The position numbers and the translations under genes were made by a program. This document shows positions 42,605 to 49,851 of a stretch of DNA of 64,000 nucleotides, one piece after another. The DNA comes from an uncultured Alphaproteobacteria bacterium (GTDB lineage Bacteria > Pseudomonadota > Alphaproteobacteria > Caulobacterales > Aquidulcibacteraceae). The stretch spans positions 62,001 to 126,000 of the forward strand of contig CADEEA010000001.1 in the NCBI GenBank assembly GCA_902826245.1. Direction: 5' to 3'. Each line of letters opens with the position of its first letter. Position 1 is the first letter of the stretch. The notes beneath the pieces were generated by a model, which did not search any database, was not told the origin of the DNA, and saw only the letters and a list, made by a program, of their open reading frames with translations.

Positions 42605-43669
42605 ATGAAGCACCGCATCATCCCCGCGATCATGTCCGGCGGAGCCGGGACCAGGCTCTGGCCCACCTCAACCGACGCGCAACCGAAGCAATTCCACGCC
42701 CTGACCGAAGCGCGATCGCTGTTCGCCGAAACGGTGGCGCGCGTCAGCGGAGAAACTGATGCACTCTCCTTTGCGAAGCCCATTGTGCTGTGCGCTTCCC
42801 GCCACAAGAGCTGGGTCGAAGCACAATTGACCGAAATTGACGCAAGCCCTTCCGCAATTGTGTACGAGCCGGTCGCACGCAACACCGCCGCCGTCGCAGC
42901 CGTGGCCGCCGCCTTGAGCGCCGAGATCGATTCCGACGCGCTCGTGTTGCTGTTGCCGGCAGACCACTTTATTGCCGACCGCGAGGGCTTTCATGCCACG
43001 CTCGCGCGCGCGGCGCCGCTCGCGCGCGAGCGAATCGTCACACTTGGCATCGATCCCACCCGTCCAGAGACCGGCTACGGCTACATAAAGAACGGCGCGG
43101 CGCTGAGCGATGGCGTCTTCGCGATTGACTCTTTTCGTGAGAAACCTAAGCGCGAAGTCGCCGAGCAATACTTGGCCGAAGGCGGCTATTCGTGGAACGC
43201 TGGCATATTCTTCTTCCATCCGCGCACGATGCTGGAAGAATTCTTCGCCAATGCCGACATCCGCGATCACGCGCTCGCCGCCCTGGCCGCAGCTCACCGC
43301 AATGGTCGTGAAATCCACCTCGACTCCGAACACTTCGCCCGCGCCCGTTCCATGCCGTTCGACATCGCTGTGATGGAACACACAAGTAAAGGCGCGGTTG
43401 CGCCGTGCGCAGTCGGCTGGGCCGATGTCGGCGCCTGGGACGAGATCTGGCGTCTGGCGACAAAGGATGGACGCGGCAATGCTACCCACGGAGAGGTTGT
43501 GGTGCTCGATGGCTCGAACAATCTTTTGCGCGGCGAGGGCGTGAAGGTTTGCGTGTCTGGCCTGAACGACCTCATTGTGATCGCGACGCCCGAAGCCGTG
43601 ATCGTGGTCCCCCGTGACCGCGCGCAGGATGTGAAGCAATTGCGCGAGCTCGCGCTCAAACCTCGGTGA
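42605..43669 (+). CDS. manC: Mannose-1-phosphate guanylyltransferase
   Basis: 354 residues. The nucleotidyltransferase signature PAIMSGGAGTRLWPTSTDAQ is near the N-terminus, with PKQFHAL, EPVARNTAAV, LLLPADHFI and FREKPKR motifs following, then GVAVPCAVGWADVGAWDEIW. It makes GDP-mannose from mannose 1-phosphate and GTP. It lacks the C-terminal mannose-6-phosphate isomerase domain of bifunctional ManC/AlgA (about 480 residues), so the isomerase must come from another gene, probably the divergent AGE protein. Confidence 0.95.
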   Translation: MKHRIIPAIMSGGAGTRLWPTSTDAQPKQFHALTEARSLFAETVARVSGETDALSFAKPIVLCASRHKSWVEAQLTEIDASPSAIVYEPVARNTAAVAAVAAALSAEIDSDALVLLLPADHFIADREGFHATLARAAPLARERIVTLGIDPTRPETGYGYIKNGAALSDGVFAIDSFREKPKREVAEQYLAEGGYSWNAGIFFFHPRTMLEEFFANADIRDHALAALAAAHRNGREIHLDSEHFARARSMPFDIAVMEHTSKGAVAPCAVGWADVGAWDEIWRLATKDGRGNATHGEVVVLDGSNNLLRGEGVKVCVSGLNDLIVIATPEAVIVVPRDRAQDVKQLRELALKPR

Positions 43670-43699
43670 CGGAGATCAGAAGTTCCGGGTCTTCCGGCT

Positions 43700-45298
43700 T
43701 CACCCTGTCAAGGTCACCCGCATCAACGCGCCACGCTCGGCGTCGACCAGCGCAACATCGCCGCCATGGGCGCGGGCAATGGAACGGGCGATAGCGAGGC
43801 CAAGACCGGCGCCGTTTGGGCTCTTACCTTCACCGTTCCCCAACCGCACGAACGGCTCAAACGCGCTTTCGCGTTGCTCGGCGGGGATGCCTGGCCCGTC
43901 GTCGACGACATCGATGCGTATCTGCGCGCCTTCGCGCTTCATGCTAATACGCGCGCGCGTCCCGTATTTTAGCGCGTTCTCCACGAGATTATTAAACAGC
44001 CGCTTCAAACCCAGCGACTGGCCAGTGACGACAACACGCTCTTCGCCATTGAACGATACCGGATACCCCGCTTCCAAATGATCGTCAGCAATGCTCTGCA
44101 GCAGCGCCGAAAGATCGAGGCGCACGCGTACCTCCTCAGCAGGATCATCGCGAGCGAAGGCGATGAAGCTCGCGACTAGAGCCTCGACCTCGCCGATCTC
44201 CTTGGCCATGCGGTCGCGCTGATCGGACGGCGCGTTCTCCGCCGCCAGACGCAAGCGCATGAGCGGCGTACGCATATCGTGGGCGACGGCTGCGAGCGTC
44301 TTGGTGCGATCAGCGATGAGCGCGCGCAGCCTAGCCTGCATGCTGTTGACCGCGCGCGCCGCGCCCTGCAACTCGCGAGGCCCCTGCTCGAGCACGGGTT
44401 CGCTTCGCGGGTCCACTCCCACCGCCTGCACTGCATTGGCGAAACTCTGTATTGGGCGCGCAATCCGGCGCGCGAATACCATCGCCAACAACGTCAACAC
44501 TGCTAGTGCTGCTGCGATGATCGACGCCGCGCGCGCGATCCACCCAAGTTCGGCCCAGTTTCGCCCCTGGCGCATCGACAGCCAACGCCCATCTGGCAAT
44601 TGCGCACCTATCTCGAAGCCCGAGATCAACGACACGCCCTCGGGCGCGGGCGCGAATATTGGCGGCATTGGCGCCGCGGGAGGCGTCGGCGCAGTCGCCG
44701 CCTCCCAGGTCGATGATGGTGTCGGGGGCGCGGGCGGGGCAGGCGCTGCGTGGTCAGGCAGGTGGAACTCAAACGTGCGCATCGGAGCGCTGCCTGGGCC
44801 TTCATCAGGAAGGCGCACAACGAGCCTGTCACTCTCGACATTGGCGCCGCGCGCTTGCCGCGGCGACTCTGCTTGGCTCTCTCGCGCCGCCTTCGCAATG
44901 CCAACATGCACCTCCTCGATGTCGCGCACGCGAAAAACAAACGTCTCGCTACGGACAATTCCGGACGCAGACACCCGCACCTGTTCGCGCGCAAGCGAGA
45001 GGTCGTCCGCCAGATGCGCGCGAATCCGCTCCATCGGTGGCGATTGGCGTATCATGACCGGTGCAACGCGGCCCACCCGCCATACCATCCCACCTTGTGA
45101 CCAAGGACGCCCCTCCGCGAGCATATAATCGTAACCTTCTCGGAAATGATCGGCGACGACATCGGCCCGCATCACGTCCGGCGGGCGCGGCGGTAGCCAG
45201 ATCACGATCGCCAGCATCGCCACGAACGCGGCCGCAAGCGCCAGCGCCACAAGCGCGCCAAGATAAGCCGCGATGGGCAGGCCACGTGCTTTGTCCAT
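43700..45298 (-). CDS. Two-component sensor histidine kinase (HAMP, OmpR-partner type)
   Basis: 532 residues from MDKARGLPIAAYLGALVALA; ATG 45298 overlaps the response-regulator stop by ATGA. Two transmembrane helices (8-34; 254-276) enclose a long periplasmic loop with a Pro/Ala-rich hinge (PAPPAPPTPSS...). HAMP follows, then H-box VAHDMRTPLMRLRL (His340), N-box NLVENALKYGT and G boxes DDGPGIP and GAGLGLAIARSIA. It phosphorylates the regulator encoded upstream. The signal is unknown; the neighbouring EF-hand protein points to a cation (inference). Confidence 0.93.
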   Translation of the reverse strand: MDKARGLPIAAYLGALVALALAAAFVAMLAIVIWLPPRPPDVMRADVVADHFREGYDYMLAEGRPWSQGGMVWRVGRVAPVMIRQSPPMERIRAHLADDLSLAREQVRVSASGIVRSETFVFRVRDIEEVHVGIAKAARESQAESPRQARGANVESDRLVVRLPDEGPGSAPMRTFEFHLPDHAAPAPPAPPTPSSTWEAATAPTPPAAPMPPIFAPAPEGVSLISGFEIGAQLPDGRWLSMRQGRNWAELGWIARAASIIAAALAVLTLLAMVFARRIARPIQSFANAVQAVGVDPRSEPVLEQGPRELQGAARAVNSMQARLRALIADRTKTLAAVAHDMRTPLMRLRLAAENAPSDQRDRMAKEIGEVEALVASFIAFARDDPAEEVRVRLDLSALLQSIADDHLEAGYPVSFNGEERVVVTGQSLGLKRLFNNLVENALKYGTRARISMKREGAQIRIDVVDDGPGIPAEQRESAFEPFVRLGNGEGKSPNGAGLGLAIARSIARAHGGDVALVDAERGALMRVTLTG

Positions 45299-46020
45299 CA
45301 CGGGCACGGCTTTGCGTCGAAAATGTAACCCTCGCCGCGGACGGTGCGGATGATATCGGGCGCGCCCTTGCGCTCAAGTTTGCGGCGCACGCGGCTGACT
45401 TGCACATCCACGGCGCGATCGAACACGTCGCTGTCATTGTTGAACGCATAGTCTAGCAATTGCTCGCGCGTGAGCACGCGCTGAGGGTGCTCGACGAACG
45501 CGCGCAGCAGCCGGAACTCGCCACTCGAGAGCGAGATCACAACGCCGTCCGGATCGTGCAGTTCACGCCGCGCGATATCGAGGCGGAAGCCAGCGAAGCG
45601 AAGCGCATCCCCTTTAGGGGCTGTTTCCGCGTCGCGGGCGCGGCGCAGCACGGCGCGGGCGCGCGCCACCAATTCGCGCGGATTGCAGGGCTTGGCGAGG
45701 TAATCGTCAGCGCCAATTTCCAAGCCGACAATGCGGTCGGCGTCGTCGCCGAGCGCCGACAGCATGATGATCGGCGGCGCTCCCCTGCTCGAGAGGCGCT
45801 TGCATGCCGAGAGGCCATCTTCGCCAGGCATCATCAGGTCCAGTACAATCAGGTCGGCGCCGTGGCTGTCCAGGAGGCGCTCCATGGCGGCGACGTCCGC
45901 GGCGGCGGCGGCGTCAAATCCGGCCCTAGAGAACACTTCGGCCAAGCCGTTGCGTATGTCGGGATCGTCATCGACGATCAGCACGCGCGGCGGCTGGGGC
46001 GCATCGGTCATGACCGCCAT
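45298..46020 (-). CDS. OmpR-family response regulator
   Basis: 240 residues from MAVMTDAPQPPRVLIVDDDP; ATG 46011 is an alternative. Receiver with D18-19 acidic pair, phospho-acceptor D61 (LIVLDLMMPGEDG), T/S site LSALGDD and K110; winged-helix DNA-binding domain at the end (VISLSSGEFRLLRAFVEHPQ, RVLTREQLLDYAFNNDSDVF, VDVQVSRVRRKLERKGAPDI). It overlaps the kinase start by ATGA. A divergent gene codes an EF-hand protein; between them lies an 11-bp-spaced TTTCAG direct repeat that it may bind. Confidence 0.94.
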   Translation of the reverse strand: MAVMTDAPQPPRVLIVDDDPDIRNGLAEVFSRAGFDAAAAADVAAMERLLDSHGADLIVLDLMMPGEDGLSACKRLSSRGAPPIIMLSALGDDADRIVGLEIGADDYLAKPCNPRELVARARAVLRRARDAETAPKGDALRFAGFRLDIARRELHDPDGVVISLSSGEFRLLRAFVEHPQRVLTREQLLDYAFNNDSDVFDRAVDVQVSRVRRKLERKGAPDIIRTVRGEGYIFDAKPCP

Positions 46021-46111
46021 ATTACGGCCGTCTTGACCGCGCCGACAGGAGAAACTCCAGAATCGCCTGTGCACGCCCCTCTGATCATCTCCACGATTCT
46101 ACTGGGACGGC

Positions 46112-46128
46112 GTTTCAGGTTTGTTTCA
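46112..46128 (+). promoter_or_regulatory. Candidate OmpR-family binding site: TTTCAG direct repeat
   Basis: TTTCAG at 46112-46117 and again at 46123-46128, spaced 11 bp, as for tandem half-sites of OmpR-type regulators. The second half-site is inside an inverted repeat, GTTTGT (46118-46123) with ACAAAC (46134-46139). Location: intergenic between the response regulator and the EF-hand gene, 82 bp before the latter's start. Confidence 0.5.
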
Positions 46129-46209
46129 GCGCTGACAAACTGGGGAAACGCACGGGGTTAATAAGGCAGACGTGATCGCCTCACGGGGCGCGCTAAGAAG
46201 GATCCGAAC

Positions 46210-47004
46210 ATGAGACTTGCAACCGCTTTAGGCGTGGCCTTCGCCTCGCTTGCGATGGCCGCCCACGCCCAGCCGAACCATACACGCGTCATTGTGCGCC
46301 ATGCTGGAGGGGCGACGATGAACGTGGATTCCGATGGCGACGGCTGGATGACGCGCGCCGAGGCGGGCGCGGCCGCCGAGCGTATGTTCGCCGAACTCGA
46401 CACCAATAACGACGAACGCCTCGATCTCGAGGATCGCGGCGAGGGCGAGTTCGAGTTCAGTGTGAACGGGCCGGGCGCTCCCGAACTCGAGGGGGACAAT
46501 TGCACCACCGCAGTGGAGCCTGCAGACGGGGCGGAAAGCGCCGAGCGGCGCGTCACCGTGATTTGTCACGGAGAGGGTGAAAATGGCGAGCGGCGAAGCG
46601 AACGCCGAGTCACCGTCGAGCGTGGTGGCGAAGCGCCACGGACCGAAAACCGGGAGGAACACCGCGAGCGCCACACCGAGCGTAGCGTGGTGATTATCAA
46701 CGGCGATCGCGTTTGGAGTAGCGATGGCGATGCGGATGCAATTGCGCCGGCGCCGCCAATGCCGCCTATCCCACCACACGCGACGATGCTCTTCATGGGG
46801 CTGGACGGTCCAGGTGAGGCGGATCTGAACGGTGACGGCGCTATGTCGCTGGAGGAGTTCCGGGCCCAGCATTTGCGCTTCTTTGACGCCAGAGACGCCA
46901 ACGGAGACGGCCGTGTGCGCCTCGAGGAGCGCCATGTCGCGCCGCCCGCCGCGCCCTCCCCGCCCAGCGCGCCAAACCCGCCCAGCCCGCCGCGTCGGCG
47001 CTGA
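46210..47004 (+). CDS. Exported EF-hand calcium-binding-type protein
   Basis: 264 residues. Signal peptide MRLATALGVAFASLAMAAHA. Four loops fit the EF-hand DxDxDGxxxxxE pattern: DSDGDGWMTRAE (40-51), DTNNDERLDLED (64-75), DLNGDGAMSLEE and DANGDGRVRLEE near the end. Between the pairs is a charged, Arg/Glu-rich stretch (GEGENGERRSERRVTVERGG) and a short MPPIPPHATM linker; the C-terminus is Pro/Ala-rich. Probably binds Ca2+ in the periplasm. It is divergent from an OmpR-type two-component system, which may sense or control it. Confidence 0.88.
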   Translation: MRLATALGVAFASLAMAAHAQPNHTRVIVRHAGGATMNVDSDGDGWMTRAEAGAAAERMFAELDTNNDERLDLEDRGEGEFEFSVNGPGAPELEGDNCTTAVEPADGAESAERRVTVICHGEGENGERRSERRVTVERGGEAPRTENREEHRERHTERSVVIINGDRVWSSDGDADAIAPAPPMPPIPPHATMLFMGLDGPGEADLNGDGAMSLEEFRAQHLRFFDARDANGDGRVRLEERHVAPPAAPSPPSAPNPPSPPRRR

Positions 47005-47015
47005 TCCGTGCGCCT

Positions 47016-47043
47016 GCATCCAAAAACGATGGAGGCGGCATCT
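47016..47043 (+). promoter_or_regulatory. Shared bipartite motif GCATCCAA-N14-GCATCT before peptide gene 1
   Basis: GCATCCAA at 47016-47023, 14 bases, GCATCT at 47038-47043; 48 bases before ATG 47092. The same motif with exactly 14-base spacing is found before the other two peptide genes. The GCATC direct repeat is 22 bp start to start, two helical turns, as in AraC half-sites; it could also be the -35/-10 of an ECF-type promoter. Confidence 0.7.
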
Positions 47044-47091
47044 TGAGATTAACCGCCGCGAATTGACGGCTTTCTTGATGAGAGACCTGTG

Positions 47092-47196
47092 ATGACCAAG
47101 TTCAGCTTCAAAGCCCTCTGCGTGACGGCCGCGTTCGTCCTGTTCACCCCGCTCGCACTTGCCACGCTCAACCAAGCCGCCCAGATCGTCGCCTGA
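47092..47196 (+). CDS. Peptide gene 1: 34-residue signal-peptide-like micropeptide (LFxP...QAAQIVA family)
   Basis: ATG ACC AAG TTC ... to TGA at 47194-47196 encodes a 34-residue peptide. Basic start MTKFSFK, then hydrophobic CVTAAFVLFTPLALA and the tail TLNQAAQIVA. A signal-peptidase site after ALA (residues 22-24) would release exactly the decapeptide TLNQAAQIVA; otherwise it is a single-span membrane peptide. It is a paralogue of the 47365 and 50775 genes (LF-x-P-x-A then A-A-x-[IM]-V-A). It has its own promoter motif and terminator. A previously unnamed family as far as I can tell. Confidence 0.75.
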   Translation: MTKFSFKALCVTAAFVLFTPLALATLNQAAQIVA

Positions 47197-47231
47197 TCCC
47201 CCAAACCCGCCAAGCGGCGGCGATCAATGGA

Positions 47232-47265
47232 AGCGCGGACTTCACCCGGAGTCCGCGCTTTTTTT
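47232..47265 (+). terminator. Rho-independent terminator of peptide gene 1
   Basis: AGCGCGGACT (47232-47241), loop of 8, AGTCCGCGCT (47250-47259), then T tract to 47265. The stem is nearly the same as those after the other two peptide genes. Confidence 0.9.
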
Positions 47266-47298
47266 GTGCAAAGGGCCGCAAACCTTGCGCAAGTTTTA

Positions 47299-47326
47299 GC
47301 ATCCAACCCGCCGGGCGCCAGCATCT
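47299..47326 (+). promoter_or_regulatory. Shared bipartite motif GCATCCAA-N14-GCATCT before peptide gene 2
   Basis: GCATCCAA at 47299-47306, 14 bases, GCATCT at 47321-47326; 38 bases before ATG 47365. It is identical in both parts and spacing to the motif before genes 1 and 3, although the intervening bases differ. Confidence 0.7.
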
Positions 47327-47364
47327 CATCAGCAAGAGCTTCAACCACGCATCGGAGATCGGCC

Positions 47365-47457
47365 ATGAGAAAATTCCTTGCCATCGTCGCCGCGATCATT
47401 CTTTTCGCGCCGGCCGCCTACGCCTTCGTTTATCAAGCAGCTCAGATCGTCGCCTAA
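47365..47457 (+). CDS. Peptide gene 2: 30-residue micropeptide (LFxP...QAAQIVA family)
   Basis: 30 residues: MRKFLAIVAAIILFAPAAYA followed by FVYQAAQIVA. The first 20 residues are a near-ideal signal peptide with an AYA cleavage site, which leaves the decapeptide FVYQAAQIVA. It aligns ungapped with peptide 3 (12 identities of 30) and shares AAQIVA with peptide 1. GGAG lies 10 bases before the ATG. It has its own motif upstream and terminator downstream. It may be secreted, membrane-inserted or quickly degraded; there is no experimental precedent I can name. Confidence 0.78.
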   Translation: MRKFLAIVAAIILFAPAAYAFVYQAAQIVA

Positions 47458-47489
47458 TCCCCCCACCCGCCAAGCAGCGACGATCAATG

Positions 47490-47524
47490 GCGCGGACTTC
47501 AACCGAAGTCCGCGCCCTTTTCTT
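47490..47524 (+). terminator. Rho-independent terminator of peptide gene 2
   Basis: GCGCGGACTTC (47490-47500), loop AACC, GAAGTCCGCGC (47505-47515), then CCTTTTCTT. The preceding 3'-untranslated sequence (AATCCCCC..CCCGCCAAGC.GCGACGATCAATGG) also matches that of peptide gene 1. Confidence 0.88.
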
Positions 47525-47557
47525 ACCGAGCGCGCGCCCGTAAGAGTGGCGCTGCCC

Positions 47558-48610
47558 ATGAGCCCAGACTTGGTCGCACTCGATATCTTAGCGCGCGGCG
47601 TCGCTATTGGGGCGCTCGCCGCGATCGCGAGCGGCTTGTGGTCGGGCGGGACGCGCCAGCCGGCGCGGCTTGCGGGGCTTCTGTTTTGCACCGGCGTCAC
47701 CGCTTACATAATCAATTCATCGCCGCAACTGACAAGCGCCTTCGCGCCAATCATGGCCCCGATCCATTTCGCGGCTTTCGGCGGAACTGGCCTGTTTTGG
47801 TTGTTTATCGTTGCGCTATTCGAGGATCGCTCGGTCTCGGTGCGCACGCTGGGCCCATGGGTGTTGCTGACCGTCATTGGCGTGATCGGTTGGGCGGCGC
47901 CGAACACTGCGCGTGAACCGATATGGCTGGTCCACAATTTGGTGGAGGCGAGTTTCGCGGCGCATGCGCTCTACCTCATCTGGCGCAGCTGGCGCGGCGA
48001 TCTGGTGGAGACACGCCGGCGCCTGCGCGGGCCATTCCTGGGGGTGGTGACGCTTTATGTGATGACGCTTTCAGGTTTCGAGATCGCGGAGGGGTTCGGC
48101 TACTTCGAGGACTGGTTCCGGCTCTTGGGCGGAGCATCGCTGGCGCTCTATTGCAGCGCCGGCGCATTCGTGTTCCTGCGCGCGCGCAGCGAATTGTTCG
48201 GCGCAGCCGCGCCCACGGCGCTGGGGGAGAGCGACGCTCTCGACGCCGGCGACCGCGCCGCGCTGGCGAAGCTTTCAGCGCTGATGGGCGAAGGCGAGGC
48301 TTGGCGGCGCGAGGGGCTGACCATCGGCGTGCTGGCTGAAGAAGTCGGCGTGCCCGAGCACCGCCTGCGGCCATTGATCAACGACCATCTCGGCTTCCGC
48401 AACTTCGCCGCGTTCGTGAACGCGCGGCGGATCGAGGCGGCGAAGGCCATGCTGACTGATGTGGACAAATCCCGCGTAACCGTCGCCGCCATCGCTTATG
48501 ATCTTGGCTTTGGCTCGCTGGGGCCGTTCAACCGCGCGTTCAAGGAAGCGACGGGTGTGACGCCGACGGAGTTTCGAAGAAGCGTCGCCAATGGCGGCGC
48601 CGATGCCTGA
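47558..48610 (+). CDS. Membrane-bound AraC-family regulator 1
   Basis: 350 residues from MSPDLVALDILARGVAIGAL. Six or seven hydrophobic helices occupy about residues 10-230 (LARGVAIGALAAIASGLW, LAGLLFCTGVTAYIINSS, FAAFGGTGLFWLFIVALF, TLGPWVLLTVIGVIGWAA, ...), followed by an AraC-type HTH at about 255-345: EGLTIGVLAEEVGVPEHRLR, PLINDHLGFRNFAAFVNARR, AYDLGFGSLGPFNRAFKEAT. The fusion of a multi-span membrane sensor to AraC HTH suits a receptor-like regulator. Its end overlaps regulator 2 by 20 bp. It begins 34 bp after the peptide-2 terminator. Confidence 0.88.
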   Translation: MSPDLVALDILARGVAIGALAAIASGLWSGGTRQPARLAGLLFCTGVTAYIINSSPQLTSAFAPIMAPIHFAAFGGTGLFWLFIVALFEDRSVSVRTLGPWVLLTVIGVIGWAAPNTAREPIWLVHNLVEASFAAHALYLIWRSWRGDLVETRRRLRGPFLGVVTLYVMTLSGFEIAEGFGYFEDWFRLLGGASLALYCSAGAFVFLRARSELFGAAAPTALGESDALDAGDRAALAKLSALMGEGEAWRREGLTIGVLAEEVGVPEHRLRPLINDHLGFRNFAAFVNARRIEAAKAMLTDVDKSRVTVAAIAYDLGFGSLGPFNRAFKEATGVTPTEFRRSVANGGADA

Positions 48611-49610
48611 GGCAAATGTCGTCTACGAACTCGTCCTGCGCGGGATCGCGATCGGCGCGCTCGTCTCCGCAACCGCCGGCGTCTGGCGGGTCGCGCGGGG
48701 GAAGCCAGTGGCCCTCGCCGCGCTGCTGCTTTGCATCGCCGCCATCGGCCATGTGTTGGAGAGTTCCCGGGCGTTCAGCGCGCACGGCGGCGCCGTTTAC
48801 ATTGCCGCCAACGTCCTCTCGCTCGGAACCACTGGGTTCATGTGGCTGTTCGTCGTCACCTTGTTTGACGACCGTACGATGGGAGCGAAGACGCTGGCGC
48901 CCGTCTTGGGGCTGATCGCGGTTGGGCTTGTTGCGTTCGCCACGACCATGTGGCCGATCAAGGTGCTTCAGAGGTTGTGCGAGGCGGGCTTGGCGCTGCA
49001 TGCGCTGGCTGTCGTGATCCGAACCTGGCGCGGCGACCTAGTGGAAGCGCGTCTGCGCATCCGCGCGCCGTTCGTGGCGATCGTAGCACTTTACGCGCTG
49101 CTGATGGCGGGGTCGCAAATCGTCGGCCTGCAGCCCCCCGCGGACTTAATCAATGGCGCGGCGCTCGCTGCATTGTGTGTTGCAGGCGCCGCGATCTTCG
49201 TGCGCGGCCCGGCCGATCTCCTGGGCGCAACCGGGCCCCGCCAATCGACTCCGCCGGCGGACGCCGCCGACCGGGCCGTGCTCGACCGCCTCAACCAGAC
49301 GATGGACGCCGGCGAAATCTGGCGCCGGGAAGGCCTGACCATCGGCGCCCTGGCGGAGGCCGTCGGAATTCCCGAGCACCGCCTGCGGCCCATGATCAAC
49401 GATCACCTCGGCTTTCGCAATTTCGCCGCGTTCGTGAACGCGCGTCGCATCGAGGCGGCCAAGCGTATGCTCGCCGACCCAGAGCAATCGCGCACCACGG
49501 TTGCCGCCATCGCCTACGATCTCGGCTTCGGCTCGCTTGGGCCGTTCAATCGGGCGTTCAAGGAAGCGACGGGGGTAACGCCAACGGAGTTTCGGCGGGG
49601 GACCAGCTAA
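48591..49610 (+). CDS. Membrane-bound AraC-family regulator 2 (tandem paralogue)
   Basis: 339 residues. Same layout as regulator 1: about six hydrophobic helices (LRGIAIGALVSATAGVWRVA, LAALLLCIAAIGHVLESSRA, TLAPVLGLIAVGLVAFATTM, ...), then an HTH domain nearly identical to regulator 1 (EGLTIGALAEAVGIPEHRLR, NDHLGFRNFAAFVNARRIEA, GFGSLGPFNRAFKEATGVTP). The sensor halves have diverged while the HTH halves are alike, suggesting different signals and the same or similar DNA target. The start overlaps regulator 1 by 20 bp; the pair is one operon. Confidence 0.88.
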   Translation: MAAPMPEANVVYELVLRGIAIGALVSATAGVWRVARGKPVALAALLLCIAAIGHVLESSRAFSAHGGAVYIAANVLSLGTTGFMWLFVVTLFDDRTMGAKTLAPVLGLIAVGLVAFATTMWPIKVLQRLCEAGLALHALAVVIRTWRGDLVEARLRIRAPFVAIVALYALLMAGSQIVGLQPPADLINGAALAALCVAGAAIFVRGPADLLGATGPRQSTPPADAADRAVLDRLNQTMDAGEIWRREGLTIGALAEAVGIPEHRLRPMINDHLGFRNFAAFVNARRIEAAKRMLADPEQSRTTVAAIAYDLGFGSLGPFNRAFKEATGVTPTEFRRGTS

Positions 49611-49617
49611 GCCAAAA

Positions 49618-49710
49618 TGGACCGCCGGCGCTTTCGCCGGCATCTTCGGCTAAGAAGTCGGGCGTGTGAGTGTTTGCAGCCGTCCATGCCGGCGAGGCGC
49701 CGGCGGTCCA
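49618..49710. repeat. Palindromic repeat doublet, family A, element 1
   Basis: TGGACCGCCGGCGCTTTCGC.. (49618-49641) and its inverted copy (49688-49710, ..GGCGCCGGCGGTCCA) are 46 bases apart. The same arms recur at 50938-51040. It lies between AraC regulator 2 and the desaturase gene; 49711-49851 has no other recognisable feature. Confidence 0.8.
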
Positions 49711-49851
49711 TATTCATCGCGCTCGGATCGCCGATTTCTGAAAACTCTCGCCGATTCCGGAAACGCCAAGGGTTTTCCGGAGGCGGCGAGCCAATCGCGC
49801 CGGGTTCAGCCATCGCTTTGTCCCGCGACGGGATCGCATCGGAGACCGAAC

